Shown here in pieces: positions 34,601-45,430 of a stretch of DNA of 64,000 bases. Source of the DNA: Allacma fusca (taxonomy: Eukaryota > Arthropoda > Collembola > Symphypleona > Sminthuridae); NCBI GenBank assembly GCA_947179485.1, contig OX359248.1, positions 26,421,378-26,485,377 on the forward strand. Reading direction: 5' to 3'. Position numbers and translations under genes: made by a program. Position 1 is the first letter of the stretch. Every line of letters starts with the position of its first letter. Under the pieces are notes generated by a model. It ran no database searches and was not told the DNA's origin. It saw only the letters and a list, made by a program, of their open reading frames with translations.

Positions 34601-35920
34601 CCAGTAAAAACTCCAGGCCGATTAATTGATTATCTTGAAAATACACCTTCGTTTTCTCTAAATTCTATTGAGATACTTATTTTGAATGAAGCTGACAGCT
34701 GAATAACCCTATTCTTGAATAATTTAACAATTAATATTATATATGCGGTGATTATAAGCCCAGTCTTACAAATATTTTCATGTGCTCGTAGAATCCGGAA
34801 TGAATCTGACCGAGAAGCAATTCTTTGTTCGTTGGTTGTCCGGACTTTCCATTCAAGAACGATGATTTTCGTCCCTACGAAAAAAACTGCACACCGGCTT
34901 CATATCATATTAGGTCTGCTAGGTATTCGAATTGGAGAATTGCATGGAGATTTGGCACAGAATGAGCGACTCAATAATTTGAAGAAATTCCAAAATAGTG
35001 AAGTTGATGTTTTTATTGTAACTGATGTAGCTGCTCGAGGTACATGTTTCTAATTTTTTTCTGGATTCTTTGATTATGTCCCAAGCTCATTTTTACTGTC
35101 ATTGTCAAAAGGTCTGGATATCCCGGGGGTTCAAAGTGTTCTGAATTACACAATGCCTCCTACAATTGAACAGTTCATTCACCGTGCTGTTATCAAACTG
35201 TACTGTGTTTATGTAAATTTACACTTACGATAACAAAATATTGGTCTGTACAGATAATATAGCCAAATATTGGGATAAAGTTCAATCGCTCACTGATGAC
35301 ATTGAAGCCGTTATAAAAGAGGAGGAAGCAGAGGAAACTATCGCAAAAGCTGAGATTAAAGCCAATAAAGCTCTTAAACTACTAGAAGTTAAGAAATCCA
35401 AGAAAAAGTGTAAGAAGAAAGCGGAACAAGTTGAAGATAAAAAAGGGTCTGGTTTCAAGCACAAAAGGAAAGGATGAAAGGTTAGCTAACCCGGCATTCC
35501 TTTTTTAATTCCTGCTCCTTTCTTCCATGTAAATATTGACTATAATTTGTAATTTCCAGAAAAACAAAAGTTACAAGTGAAAGGACTCGGTCGACCCAAT
35601 GCGGACGACCGTCAAGTGATTGCTGATGCCGAAGACGAAAGGAATTTGAAGAAACTAACCGAGTTTCAAGCGCGGAAGGCTAAAAGAAGTCGACGAGTTA
35701 AAGCTGATGGTAACTCTGCATCTGGAGGAGACCTAGCTATGGGTCCTAATAAACATAAGAAACGATCTAAGTTTGAAGATGAACTAACTAACACGAAGAA
35801 AGCTAGAAAATTTCGTCATAATAAGGCAAGCTCCGTAGAAACCTATGAATGGAAAAACCAATAACAAATCCACAAGGAAATTCAATCAAAAAACTAAATC
35901 TAAAAAATTTAAACGGTAGT
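34601..35920 (+). pseudogene. Truncated DDX27 pseudogene (unit B)
   Basis: Begins within exon 5, with the DEAD motif changed to NEAD (about 34684). Exon 6 with the SAT motif is deleted. Exon 7 (34786-35033) is almost identical to the parent. Exon 8 lacks about 150 bases, including [10 protein letters not shown]. Exons 9 and 10 (from about 35251) carry frame-breaking changes. There is no promoter, start or Walker A. It is a by-product of the tandem duplication. Confidence 0.9.
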
Positions 35921-37424
35921 TGTAACAACGTATTTCAGTCACACAATGAATGGTTTTCAAGAAATAAATTTTAGATTTTTTATCAGATTATTCTAGACAT
36001 TATCAGTGATGGTATATCATGCAGTATTTTGATAATATTTAATTACATGTTGCTGTACTAGAAATAATTGTTTTCCCAAAATAAATTCTTATTTCTCATT
36101 ACATTCGCATTACAATTTCCATTTATGTTAAAATACGCTATTATTACTAACTATTTAGTAAATATATTTGGTTCGGAGTAAACATGATTTTTTTTATTTA
36201 ATAATTATAATAATCAGGCTTCAAAAGCTCAGTGGAAATTAGGGTGACAGATATGAGTATTGTCCCTCTTTATATTTCAAAAGTTTACTTGAGTTTTTTT
36301 ATTGTAATGCAGCTACATCATTTCTTTCTTCATTATACCACAGCCACAGCTGAAAACATCGGGATTAGATATATTTCAAGACAATAATCCCGTGATTGCT
36401 AATATCCAGTAATCCTATGTACTACTATTGGAAATAACAACAATCACAAACATATATATTTCAAACATATAATGAACACACAGTTTTCATGACAGTTGTT
36501 CTACGGAAGCTTTACATTCCATATCTCTGCCAAGTTGCAAATCAAATGTCGTTCACAAACGCTGGAGTATCTTTACAGAATTTTACTAATAGCATTCTGC
36601 ACCCAATGTTCAGGGTAGTAGAACTGTATTTAAAGTCTCCATATTCAATTATATATCTCGTGGCTTTCAAGACTCAAAAGAAATGAAGTTCTTTCGAATG
36701 GAAGGTAGTGCTTATAAATTTTAAGTCCGAATTAGTGGCAAAATCGTCTTGATAGCAACAGTAACTGTAGTAAATGTTTAATCTAAGTAAGTGTGATAAA
36801 TTTTGATTTTAAAAAATTGATCGCTGCAAAATAAATTTTAGTTTCACCTTCAACGGTTGCAAAACCACTGGTTGGTTTAATTCCCATGTACCGAGGCAAT
36901 ATATTGCTGCTTTCTCTTCTCTGCCTATCTGTTTGTTTTATTGCTCATGCAGAATGTAAACTTACGTGTTTCTCCTTTCCATATGTAAATATCCTATTTC
37001 AGCCATGTATGCATTTGTATGTAAGGAATAACATCATATTTTCAGTTGATTGAAAAAGTTCTTCTTGAAAAATACTATTAGTAAACGTAATCGAAACTAT
37101 GTCAAACGCTAAATAAATGAAAGTTTGCACACAATTCTTCAGATTATTCATTCATTCAAACTGTTTTAATGTCGTAATATTATTTCTCACAATCAATAGT
37201 TACATTCATATCATTTACTTAGTTACATCAAGAAAATAAATTGCCGTGGTTAGTAATTCTACGGTTTGGAGTTATTCCAGATAATGTTTCAAATAATATT
37301 ATTGCAAGCGGAAGGTTACTTGAAACTAAAGCTATGTATACGCAATAAATTGGAAATTATGTCATGCATTATCAGCGTCAATGTCTTCCTTCAAATCTGG
37401 AATATCATATGACTGATCTCTGTT
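35921..37424. other. Intergenic (unit B)
   Basis: Counterpart of 23553-24963. Nothing coding is supported; the frame at 36489-36686 lies in diverged flanking DNA. Confidence 0.4.
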
Positions 37425-37643
37425 TCACTTCTTAGACTCCTGATTCCCCTTTCCGCTTCCGCTGCTGCCCTGACCTCCATGGTATCTCCAATTGTTCGGA
37501 TTCAATTGGTTAGACCGATTGTCCTTATCGGGCTTTGACTTTTCTCCTTGACTTCCAGCATTTCGGCCAGGACCTGATTGCGGATTATTCGGATTCAGCT
37601 GCTTGCTTCGGTTGTCCAGGGTTGCTTTGTCCTTGCTTGACAT
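37425..37643 (-). CDS. Small hydrophilic DNRS-QLNPNN repeat protein (unit B)
   Basis: 72 residues, differing from the unit A protein at 24964 by one substitution (YQGG to YHGG) and loss of one Gly-Ser pair in the tail. The acceptor next to the ATG, the 5' UTR intron (37644-38008) and the TATA box (38184-38192) are all kept. Both copies therefore look intact, unlike DDX27 and the INCENP-like gene. Confidence 0.75.
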   Translation of the reverse strand: MSSKDKATLDNRSKQLNPNNPQSGPGRNAGSQGEKSKPDKDNRSNQLNPNNWRYHGGQGSSGSGKGNQESKK

Positions 37644-38183
37644 CTGAAATAGCCAGAAACGATTTTATACAAACTATGCTGTAATATTAAACAATCTTTT
37701 AATACAGGCATCATGCCATCTTGTTTGCGGTGATCTTACAAGTTAAAGTAATTTCTGCGACATTGTGTGAATTTGCCAAATAAATTCTCGTGTTTAAATC
37801 AGTATTTAGGCTTGTATGCAAAAATAGGAGGAAACAAGCTAAATTGGGATATCTGAGTCTGAGTGAGTCTACTCAAATTCTAACTTACAATAATCAGATG
37901 TTATCAGATAATATTTTAAATAAAAAACTCCAAACAATTTAAAATTTAAAAATTAAATGAATACAGAACAATTAATTAAAAAATAAATAAATAAATACAT
38001 GGATATACCTTTTTCTTGAAATAATAAATGAAGAATTAAATGTACTCTTGTAGAGATGTTGTTGTAAAGTTCCTTTCTCTTGGAATTACTGAAATATGTT
38101 GGTTTGGTAAATTCTGTTTGAGAAGATAAGTGACCCTTTAGAGATGAGAGTCTTGAATGATAATCCTGTGACTTCGTGTCCAC

Positions 38184-38192
38184 ATTTATATA
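38184..38192 (-). promoter_or_regulatory. TATA box of small gene 1, unit B
   Basis: TATATAAAT on the minus strand, in the same context as 25721-25729. Confidence 0.6.
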
Positions 38193-38239
38193 CCAAAGGC
38201 GAATAATAATTTTAAAATAATTAACCAGTCCACCATTTC

Positions 38240-38708
38240 ATGAAAATATAAGAACCGCATGTCGAACGGTAGTCCCTACGAGAATTACCTGGATGTTCGA
38301 ACATGGCTATGTATTTCACTTATGGCAGTCCTGGACCGAAAGGGATCAACCCTTTATTTCGGGTAAATATCGCGTTTGTACGAACATCCGAATTATGGCG
38401 ATAAAAAATTCGAGTTCACAAATTATGCCCTGAGACACATTGTTAACTTGGGTGATTAAAGTGTTAGACAAAATGAAATAAATAACCTGTAGCCCTTTAA
38501 CTGTGAATACAATTCGGTGGAAGTGTTAAGCTGGAATCGTACAATGACCGAAAAGGGTAATCTCAGCCCTCTTGAATTACCGTGTTTGTTCGTACAAGGC
38601 ATTGAATGCGGTGGGTTGAAAATGTCGCTGAATGGTTTTGGGAAAGTATCAGCAGTAAGAATAATGTACAACAAGCTTAAATGGGAAAAAAATGGTACAG
38701 TTTCATGA
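38240..38708 (+). pseudogene. Exon-like islands of an unidentified gene (unit B)
   Basis: Counterpart of 25778-26227. The second island stays open slightly further here because TGA in unit A is TGG. Family unknown. Confidence 0.25.
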
Positions 38709-40165
38709 GCTAGTTGCGAGGCGAGTCCACAACGGACCAATTCATTCGTATGTCCATTTAGTAAAATTAAACGTACCGGGTGTTGTACATCATTTTTCTC
38801 CCCTCATACAAGTAGACGTGGTAAAAAAAATTTAATTCCCTCCTTTTAAGATTAAATTTTCGCAGATTTTCAAAATTATAATAACTTTCATAGCTGATTC
38901 GAACGGGACTTACGCGATTACTGAACAAATTTTTCTCACCAAGTCATTGGGCAGGGTCAGGGTACCTCCATTGGGTAGACAAAGATGAAATCTTGTTGCC
39001 GAAGTGGCAGGTATGTCTCACTGAGAAATTATTTAAAAAAATAGAATTATAAAAGTAATTTTGATAATAAATGATAAAATGTCGGGTGCCACCTGGTCTG
39101 AATCTTCCACCCGGAAACTGAATTTCCCAATCTTGCTCTTTAGTTAGTAGGTACCCGTTTATCCAGAAATGTCCTACAAATAAGTCTCAACAGATAAACG
39201 ATAAAGTAAAATTTGAAAGATCTGGAAGAAAATTTGATAAAAAAAGAGGAGATTTTGACATTGGTCCTGGTATGTCATGCTGACGGGAAAAAGTTGTGCC
39301 CCACCATGTACATTAGTTCTTCAGTACAATTCTGCAATGGGCTTAGAGTCCGTGAGGTTCAATGCAACTCAATTGCATCTTATCCTCCGATTAGTTGCAA
39401 ATAGACAGGATTCCAAGCGTTTGTGTGCTCTACATCCGAGTTATCCCCATAACATTGCTAATATGTACTACAATTAAACCAGTCCACTAGTACTGGCATT
39501 GGCGCCACTGCATTCGTTGGTGAAATCCGGAGAAAGCATTTTATAATGCCAAGATGTTGTGATGTAATCAGTATTATGTACGGTCACATATTGACAGCAC
39601 ATGTGGACGGGTTGAGAGTGAGCGCGACATAACTGCCTCGTCTTCATCTACCAATAAGCATCCCAATATTCTCTACCCATTTCAATGCCCATTTGCTCAA
39701 GTTGCTTCGCAAAATGTAATTCACAGCCCAAGTCATCTAGAATATCCAGTTTGCAGATTTGAATTTATTGATGTGTAAAAGAAATGAAACCTTTGGGACT
39801 TGGGAGTCCCAAGTTGGAACGCTCTAAATGGCTAGCAATGTGTTAATAACTAGATTCTGCTAACCATAAGAGAATGACTGCGTGTACATAATATGTTCTC
39901 CTTTTTTTTGTTCAAAGCTCCGATTTACCCATTGTAAAATTATGAATTTGGCCTCTGAGCAGTGTACGTATGTAACAATATAGCAACAATAAATTATAGA
40001 CATTTTGAAGTTTTAATAAATCTTGTAACTACACGATCAAGCAATTATATGCACATGAAATTGCGAGAGAAATTATATTTATTTATGAACTGTATTCCTC
40101 TCTGAGGTCATATCTTATATATTCATACACATTTGTTTCTTACTTTATTTTTTCTTTAAGATCTA
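38709..40165. other. No gene recognised (unit B)
   Basis: Includes the damaged counterpart of the 27130-27436 frame (about 39205-39477). It also includes about 370 bases (39600-39970) without an obvious match in unit A. Confidence 0.35.
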
Positions 40166-40173
40166 GTTTTAGC

Positions 40174-41110
40174 TAGTGTTTCTATCGGTAACAAATAGTT
40201 GGGCTCGACTCGACTCGAAACAAAAACCCGGTTTAAATTCCACTTTTGGGCTCGAACTCGAACTCGGGACTTTCGAGTCGGGAAATTTTTTTGTACCCGA
40301 AACCGAGACCGTTAAAAAATGGCATACTCGAAACCGACTCGAACTCGAACCGAAACCAGACACAAAATTTACGTAAAATACAACATCACAAAGTCCTGAA
40401 AAATGAGCATCAAACAAAGCATTTGTTTTTTGTAAAATCAAAATAATGCAGCAATCACTGTGTCGTTTTAGTTTTCTTCAATATAATTTCAAACTTTCAT
40501 TATAATTTGGTACAACCGGCCATCCCTTCGTAATGCTCTTTATTGTGGCTTCGATAATCTTGTTATATGCCAACTTTAACTACGATATTAAAAGCGGTAG
40601 CTTCCATATGGTATCTCCTTGAGTAGCCAAACAATTCAGTGTTAAAATGTCGGAGCCAACGAAAAAGCACGCTAAATAGGAATGCCAGGAATACCCAAGA
40701 ATTCCCGCGCCATCCTTGCCATATTAGGGTACTTAGCTTCGTGAGCTAATAAAACTTAGGTATTGGTGTGTTATACGGTCATGTACAAATACTTGCTGCG
40801 TACAGAGACTGTTTTGTTTTCTTTGAGGTTTTCCACAAAAACTGCATATTTTTTTAAATCATGGGTGGCAGGAAGGCCAATTTTTATTGTTAAAGTAACA
40901 TGAATCAATAATTCCAAAACAAGTTTTTACTTTCGAGTTTTGGTAGGGACCGGTAGATTTTGCAAACTCGACCCGATTTTTTCGGGTCGAAAACTTGATA
41001 CCCGAAACCGACTCAAAAGCAAACGGTACGAAAAATATTAGGCTCGAACTCGACTCGAACCCGACTCGAACTCGAAACCTCGAGTTTCCCGAACTCGATC
41101 AGAAACACTA
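40174..41110. mobile_element. hAT-like element with CTCGAACTCGA arrays
   Basis: Inverted ends TAGTGTTTCT (40174-40183 and inverted 41101-41110) with the perfect 8-bp duplication GTTTTAGC (40166-40173 and 41111-41118). CTCGACTCGAAC / CTCGAACTCGA clusters lie inside each end. Unit A keeps the empty site with a single GTTTTAGC at 27758-27765, so the insertion is directly demonstrated by comparing the two units. Confidence 0.93.
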
Positions 41111-41118
41111 GTTTTAGC

Positions 41119-41503
41119 CCACGTTTATGAACCGAACAGTTGCAGCTTTATGAATCTTACAATTTGATAAAAAAGCCTTTTAATTCTTGAGTTTATTTTC
41201 GTAATTAAATGTCTAGTATTTTTTACGCCAAATACTGCTATATTTTAGAACCTGAATGCTATAATGCGAACAATATGAATAGAACATTCTTCATTTAATG
41301 AAGCAAAGAAATCAATTTTTATTACATGATTTGTCCAAACTTTAATAATTTGTTTTCTTCAGATAGAATTTTGCTTTACGTATTTTTACACATGTGTAAT
41401 TAGTAAGAATAGGAAAGTACTAACAAGCCTATCTAAACCAGTCAGTAATGCCACTTAACTACAATTTCCCTCTATCATAAAACCGCTTGTTACAACATAG
41501 GGT
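41119..41503. other. No gene recognised (unit B)
   Basis: Flank of the hAT-like element, matching 27766-28051 with about 100 extra bases near 41360-41460. Confidence 0.4.
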
Positions 41504-41722
41504 TTAGTAATCATCTTCAAGTCCTACTTGCTTCACCCAGGTCCGCCACTGCCCTCTGGCGTTCGGATTGAACTTGTGGGTGTTCGGATTCATCTGATCG
41601 GAGTGGTTGTCCAAATTGGCCTTGCACTTGTTTCCATGGTAGCCTGCACTTCGACCTTCGCCTGATCCCGGATTGTTGGGATTCAGCTGTTTGCTTCGGT
41701 TATCAGTGGCATTCTTGTCCAT
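41504..41722 (-). CDS. Small hydrophilic DNRS-QLNPNN protein, second gene (unit B), altered C-terminus
   Basis: 72 residues from the ATG that matches unit A (MDKNATDNRSKQLNPNN). The second repeat region has changed (DNHSDQMNPNTHKFNPN), and an indel moves the frame. The Gly-rich end and stop of the unit A protein are replaced by a Trp-containing tail ending VGLEDDY. The splice acceptor and 5' UTR intron are kept. An upstream in-frame ATG lies across the acceptor and is probably not in the mRNA. It may be an altered or decaying copy. Confidence 0.6.
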   Translation of the reverse strand: MDKNATDNRSKQLNPNNPGSGEGRSAGYHGNKCKANLDNHSDQMNPNTHKFNPNARGQWRTWVKQVGLEDDY

Positions 41723-43755
41723 CTTCGCTGCCTGTTCAAACAAATAAAAGTATTAAAATTTCAGTTCTGGCCAACTGAATTTTTCCAGCCTCTCCCCCCC
41801 CCCCCTCCCAACAAAATACCATATTTTGCAACTTAATTAACTATTAGTTACTCAGGATTTTCACATTGCAAAAATCAACTGTAAAATTACTTTCAGTATA
41901 AATACAAAAATATTGTGGACTCTAACATGTAAATCTAACTTTGCACAGTTTGGGCTCATAAAATATAATTTTAATTAAACTTTTAAAAGTAATTATATCA
42001 TCATCTTTACGCTAATTGCAGTCACTTATCTCTTAGGTATTGAAAATGCCATTTGAAATCAGAAATACGAGTGTAAAAAGTAAGTAAGTTACCTTAATTG
42101 GATACAAATAAACAGTGAAAGTATACTTCGGGTTGAAAAATCGTCAGACTGCAGGGTACGAACGTCTTTGAAAGTATTAAAGTTCAGAAATTTCAATGTT
42201 TGTCTAATGAAGACAAGTTGAGCTTTTATACCCCCAAGATCTCAAGGTAGACCTTGTAGTTTTGTTTATGTGAAGTTCTTTTATATGTGTGACCATGTAT
42301 GTTCCGGTTAAATAATACTGAGAGTTGTACTTCAAAACATTTATTTCAAGAGAGGAAGACTATGAAATAAAAATTAACGCTGCTGTTTATCCCTGTAAAA
42401 TTAACAGAGTGCCTCAAAACGTTTCCCGCCCTCTTCTAGTCCACATTAGTAGCATTCCAGAATTTAAAATTATATTTACCCATTTTCTAACATAATTCTT
42501 TGTTTTCAAATTTATCATCCTACTAGCTCCAAAACTCTCGATACAGCTGTCATGGAAGTGGACAAAGTTATAGGAATTGTTTGGTAAGACTGAAATTTTA
42601 AAATTCCAAAATTTGGGGAAAATAAAATTATTGTTGTAGAAAATTCGGAGGGTTCTCGAACAAGAGCTCCCTGCGACCGCTGTTTCAAATACGTTGGAAT
42701 TAGCATGCCAAGGTATAGGGTTATTGTGCAAATGGCGTAGATCCTTGTGAAAACTATCTCCTAAATAAACAAAATCAAAATATCATGAGGTTTTTGTAGT
42801 CAGACAAATTTTAAAATATTTGACCAACGTTTGACCACAATTAGTCCTTGGCGCCGCCTCGTTGGCAAGGAGGTTTGTAATCCTGCATGTCTACTTATTT
42901 TTGAATAAGACAGAAAATGAATTTCCTGTTCCTGTCTCCTGTATTCATAGCTGCATGAATGCATGAATGTGTGATCAAAAATTCACCAAAATATTTTCCT
43001 TGCTCTTTCTTTCTAAAATTAACATCTTGCTGAATGGGAATGTTTTCAAATATTAACATGGAATTAAATAGGACTGTGACCAAAATTTATTATTGTGGGA
43101 TACATGGAGAAGGCAAAGGATTTTGTGGCACCGTGAACAAATCCAGTACAAATCGTTATTTCTGAGGGATCAAAACGTTAAAGGTGATGTGAATCATCCC
43201 GGCCAAACGTTTCCAAGAACTGAGGATATGAACATGTTTATGCTCTCACATTATTAATAGCTTTATATTCCAGAAAGAGAAATAATACGCTTACAGTAAA
43301 AACTTCAAAAACTCGCATGACATTTACTATTACTGTTTTAATGCCTGTAATGTAGAAATGCCTGGGTGACTCACGACCACAACTGAAATATGTATGTACA
43401 TGTAGACAGGCAGGTCACCTTTGCTTTCACAGACAGTTTTATTAATTGTCAGTAAAGTTAATAATTATTACTTATTCATTGCATTATCACGAGGGCTCGT
43501 TCCGCTTGAACGGAATTCTGACATGTAGCAATACACAGGGAGGATAAAATTCAAGCCAAATGTCGAAAAATAAATTCCATTGCCGCTGGGAATAGATATG
43601 GTGCTGTACGAACATCTTTCACCGCATGATGGAAGCATTTGTGGAGCATTTAACTCAATCTGGACAACAAGAACGTAAGCTGATCGTTCATTCAGGCCTT
43701 TCCCCAACTTTAGCTTACCGTTGCGGGGTGAACGCTGAGCTGTGCTGAGAACGAG

Positions 43756-43798
43756 AGCACTGTGATTTTGTGTACCAATGGGAAGAAATCACAGTGCT
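43756..43798. repeat. Conserved 13-bp perfect hairpin (unit B)
   Basis: Same arms as 29801-29843 in unit A. Confidence 0.7.
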
Positions 43799-44411
43799 TA
43801 CATAATTACATGTAATACATGTATGCAGAAACTAACCACCCTTCCATGCACAAAAATAAATAAAAATCAATAAAATAAATGAATAAAAGTTTGGATACTT
43901 TATAATCACCGGACCTAATACCTCTTGAACTCCTGTAGTTCAAACTGGTAGTACAAAAGTAGGGGAGCTCATTGCTAAAAAAAAAATTAAAACTCCATTC
44001 ATTGATGTGAGTTTTTTTTCCAAACTGTAACTAAAGCTGTGGGGAAGTCTATAATACAGGTAATTACAGCTTTTCACTTCAGAAATTACACAAAATTATG
44101 ACAATACTTTTGTCATAACATTTTGCATAGTATTAGTAGTATTACAGTATACTCGTGGTACCGAGTTTTATTATTTTGCCACAATATGCTTAACCTAGTT
44201 TCACAATTCAATTGGATATACAAAAAATTGGATGCGAAAATATTTCTATCACTATGTAAAAAAGAATAACAAAGAAACTAACAATGAGTTGAGGTCAGGT
44301 GTTATGACTTTTGATCCCCACTGTAAGAACGTACATAGATCGTATGCATATGCATAATCCACTAGGATTAGTTGGAAGTGTACGAACAGTCAGTCCAGTT
44401 TTTACTCCCAA

Positions 44412-44674
44412 GTATCAAGGACATTTCTGATTGAACAGTAATGTGTTCGTACACAAGACATATGTATATCTATCTCTCTTGCATAATAATAGACTAATAC
44501 AGTACCATATTAAAAAGAATCATTTCGTTCAGATTGAGAAGTATCAAGGACATTTCTGATGTCCGTCTCATTGAACAGTAATGTGTTCGTACAAGACATA
44601 TATGTATGTATCTCGCATACATAAGTATAGACTAATACCATATTTAAAAAAAATCATTTCGTTCAGATTGAGAA
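44412..44674. repeat. Local tandem duplication of about 130 bp, unit B only
   Basis: The unit 44413-44541 (starting TATCAAGGACATTTCTGA, ending CAGATTGAGAA) is repeated with differences at 44542-44674. Unit A has one copy (about 30457-30584). Confidence 0.8.
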
Positions 44675-45430
44675 ATATTAGTGCATATATTTTTGTACTT
44701 CCCTTGTATGAACATATGTACGTAGGTATGTATATATGGAAAATAGGTCGCACAATATGTACTTTCAGCTCCACACATAATTCTGCATTTACATATTATT
44801 ATAACGTATGTAAACACGATCATGTAGATATCACCGTTTATCAAACGCTGTAATTTGTTGCAAGTTTAATAATTACTTATTGAGCGAGGAAAAAACTGGA
44901 GCTGAAAGCATGCGTTTAAAAATTACTCCAACAACACTTCTTTTCTTATCTTTGAGTATGCTTAGAAAGCACAGATTAGGTAAATTTTGTTGAACTGAAA
45001 CTATACAAGAAAATTCTAGAAGTCAGAACTGAACACAGCATTAAATAAGTTGTTATTTTTATGCCCTCCCCAGAATTCTTATGACAGAAAATACATAAAT
45101 TGGACAGCCGTACTCCCAGTAGTAGGGAAATAAGAAATGCAAGCTCTGCCCGAGTAAATTTGGTGGACCAAGATAATCTGCATTTTTATCTTAATCTTCT
45201 CTCACGTACATAACTTATGCTGTGAAATCCGACTTGCTGGTCTGTAGATATTTACAAATAGTCTGTAAGAAATTTCCAAATGCGATAGAGGAAGGTTCCG
45301 AATGTATTGAAGTATTGAGGTGTCTGGCTTTCTTCAACTATTACTTTCATCAATTCTGTTCAAAGTCAATTAAAACGGCATTGTGGTCACCCTCAAATGT
45401 GAGTATCCCAGGCCTAAAAATATAGTAGAT

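Larger units (their letters stand above)
41740..45430. other. Intergenic (unit B)
   Basis: AT-rich. Includes a C homopolymer tract near 41797-41810, about 680 bases (42411-43090) with no unit A match, the hairpin at 43756-43798, and a local duplication at 44412-44674. An open frame at 45222-45425 ending near a GTGAGT donor could be an upstream exon of the INCENP-like gene, but its phase does not fit and unit A lacks it. Confidence 0.4.

Noticed and set aside
42411..43090. Unit B-specific 680-bp segment considered as a transposon insertion
   Set aside because: No inverted ends or target duplication could be found, and the aligned unit A sequence differs at the joint, so a rearrangement is equally likely.
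45222..45425. Possible first exon of the INCENP-like gene
   Set aside because: The frame and its GTGAGT donor do not join in phase with the next exon, and the sequence is absent from unit A.
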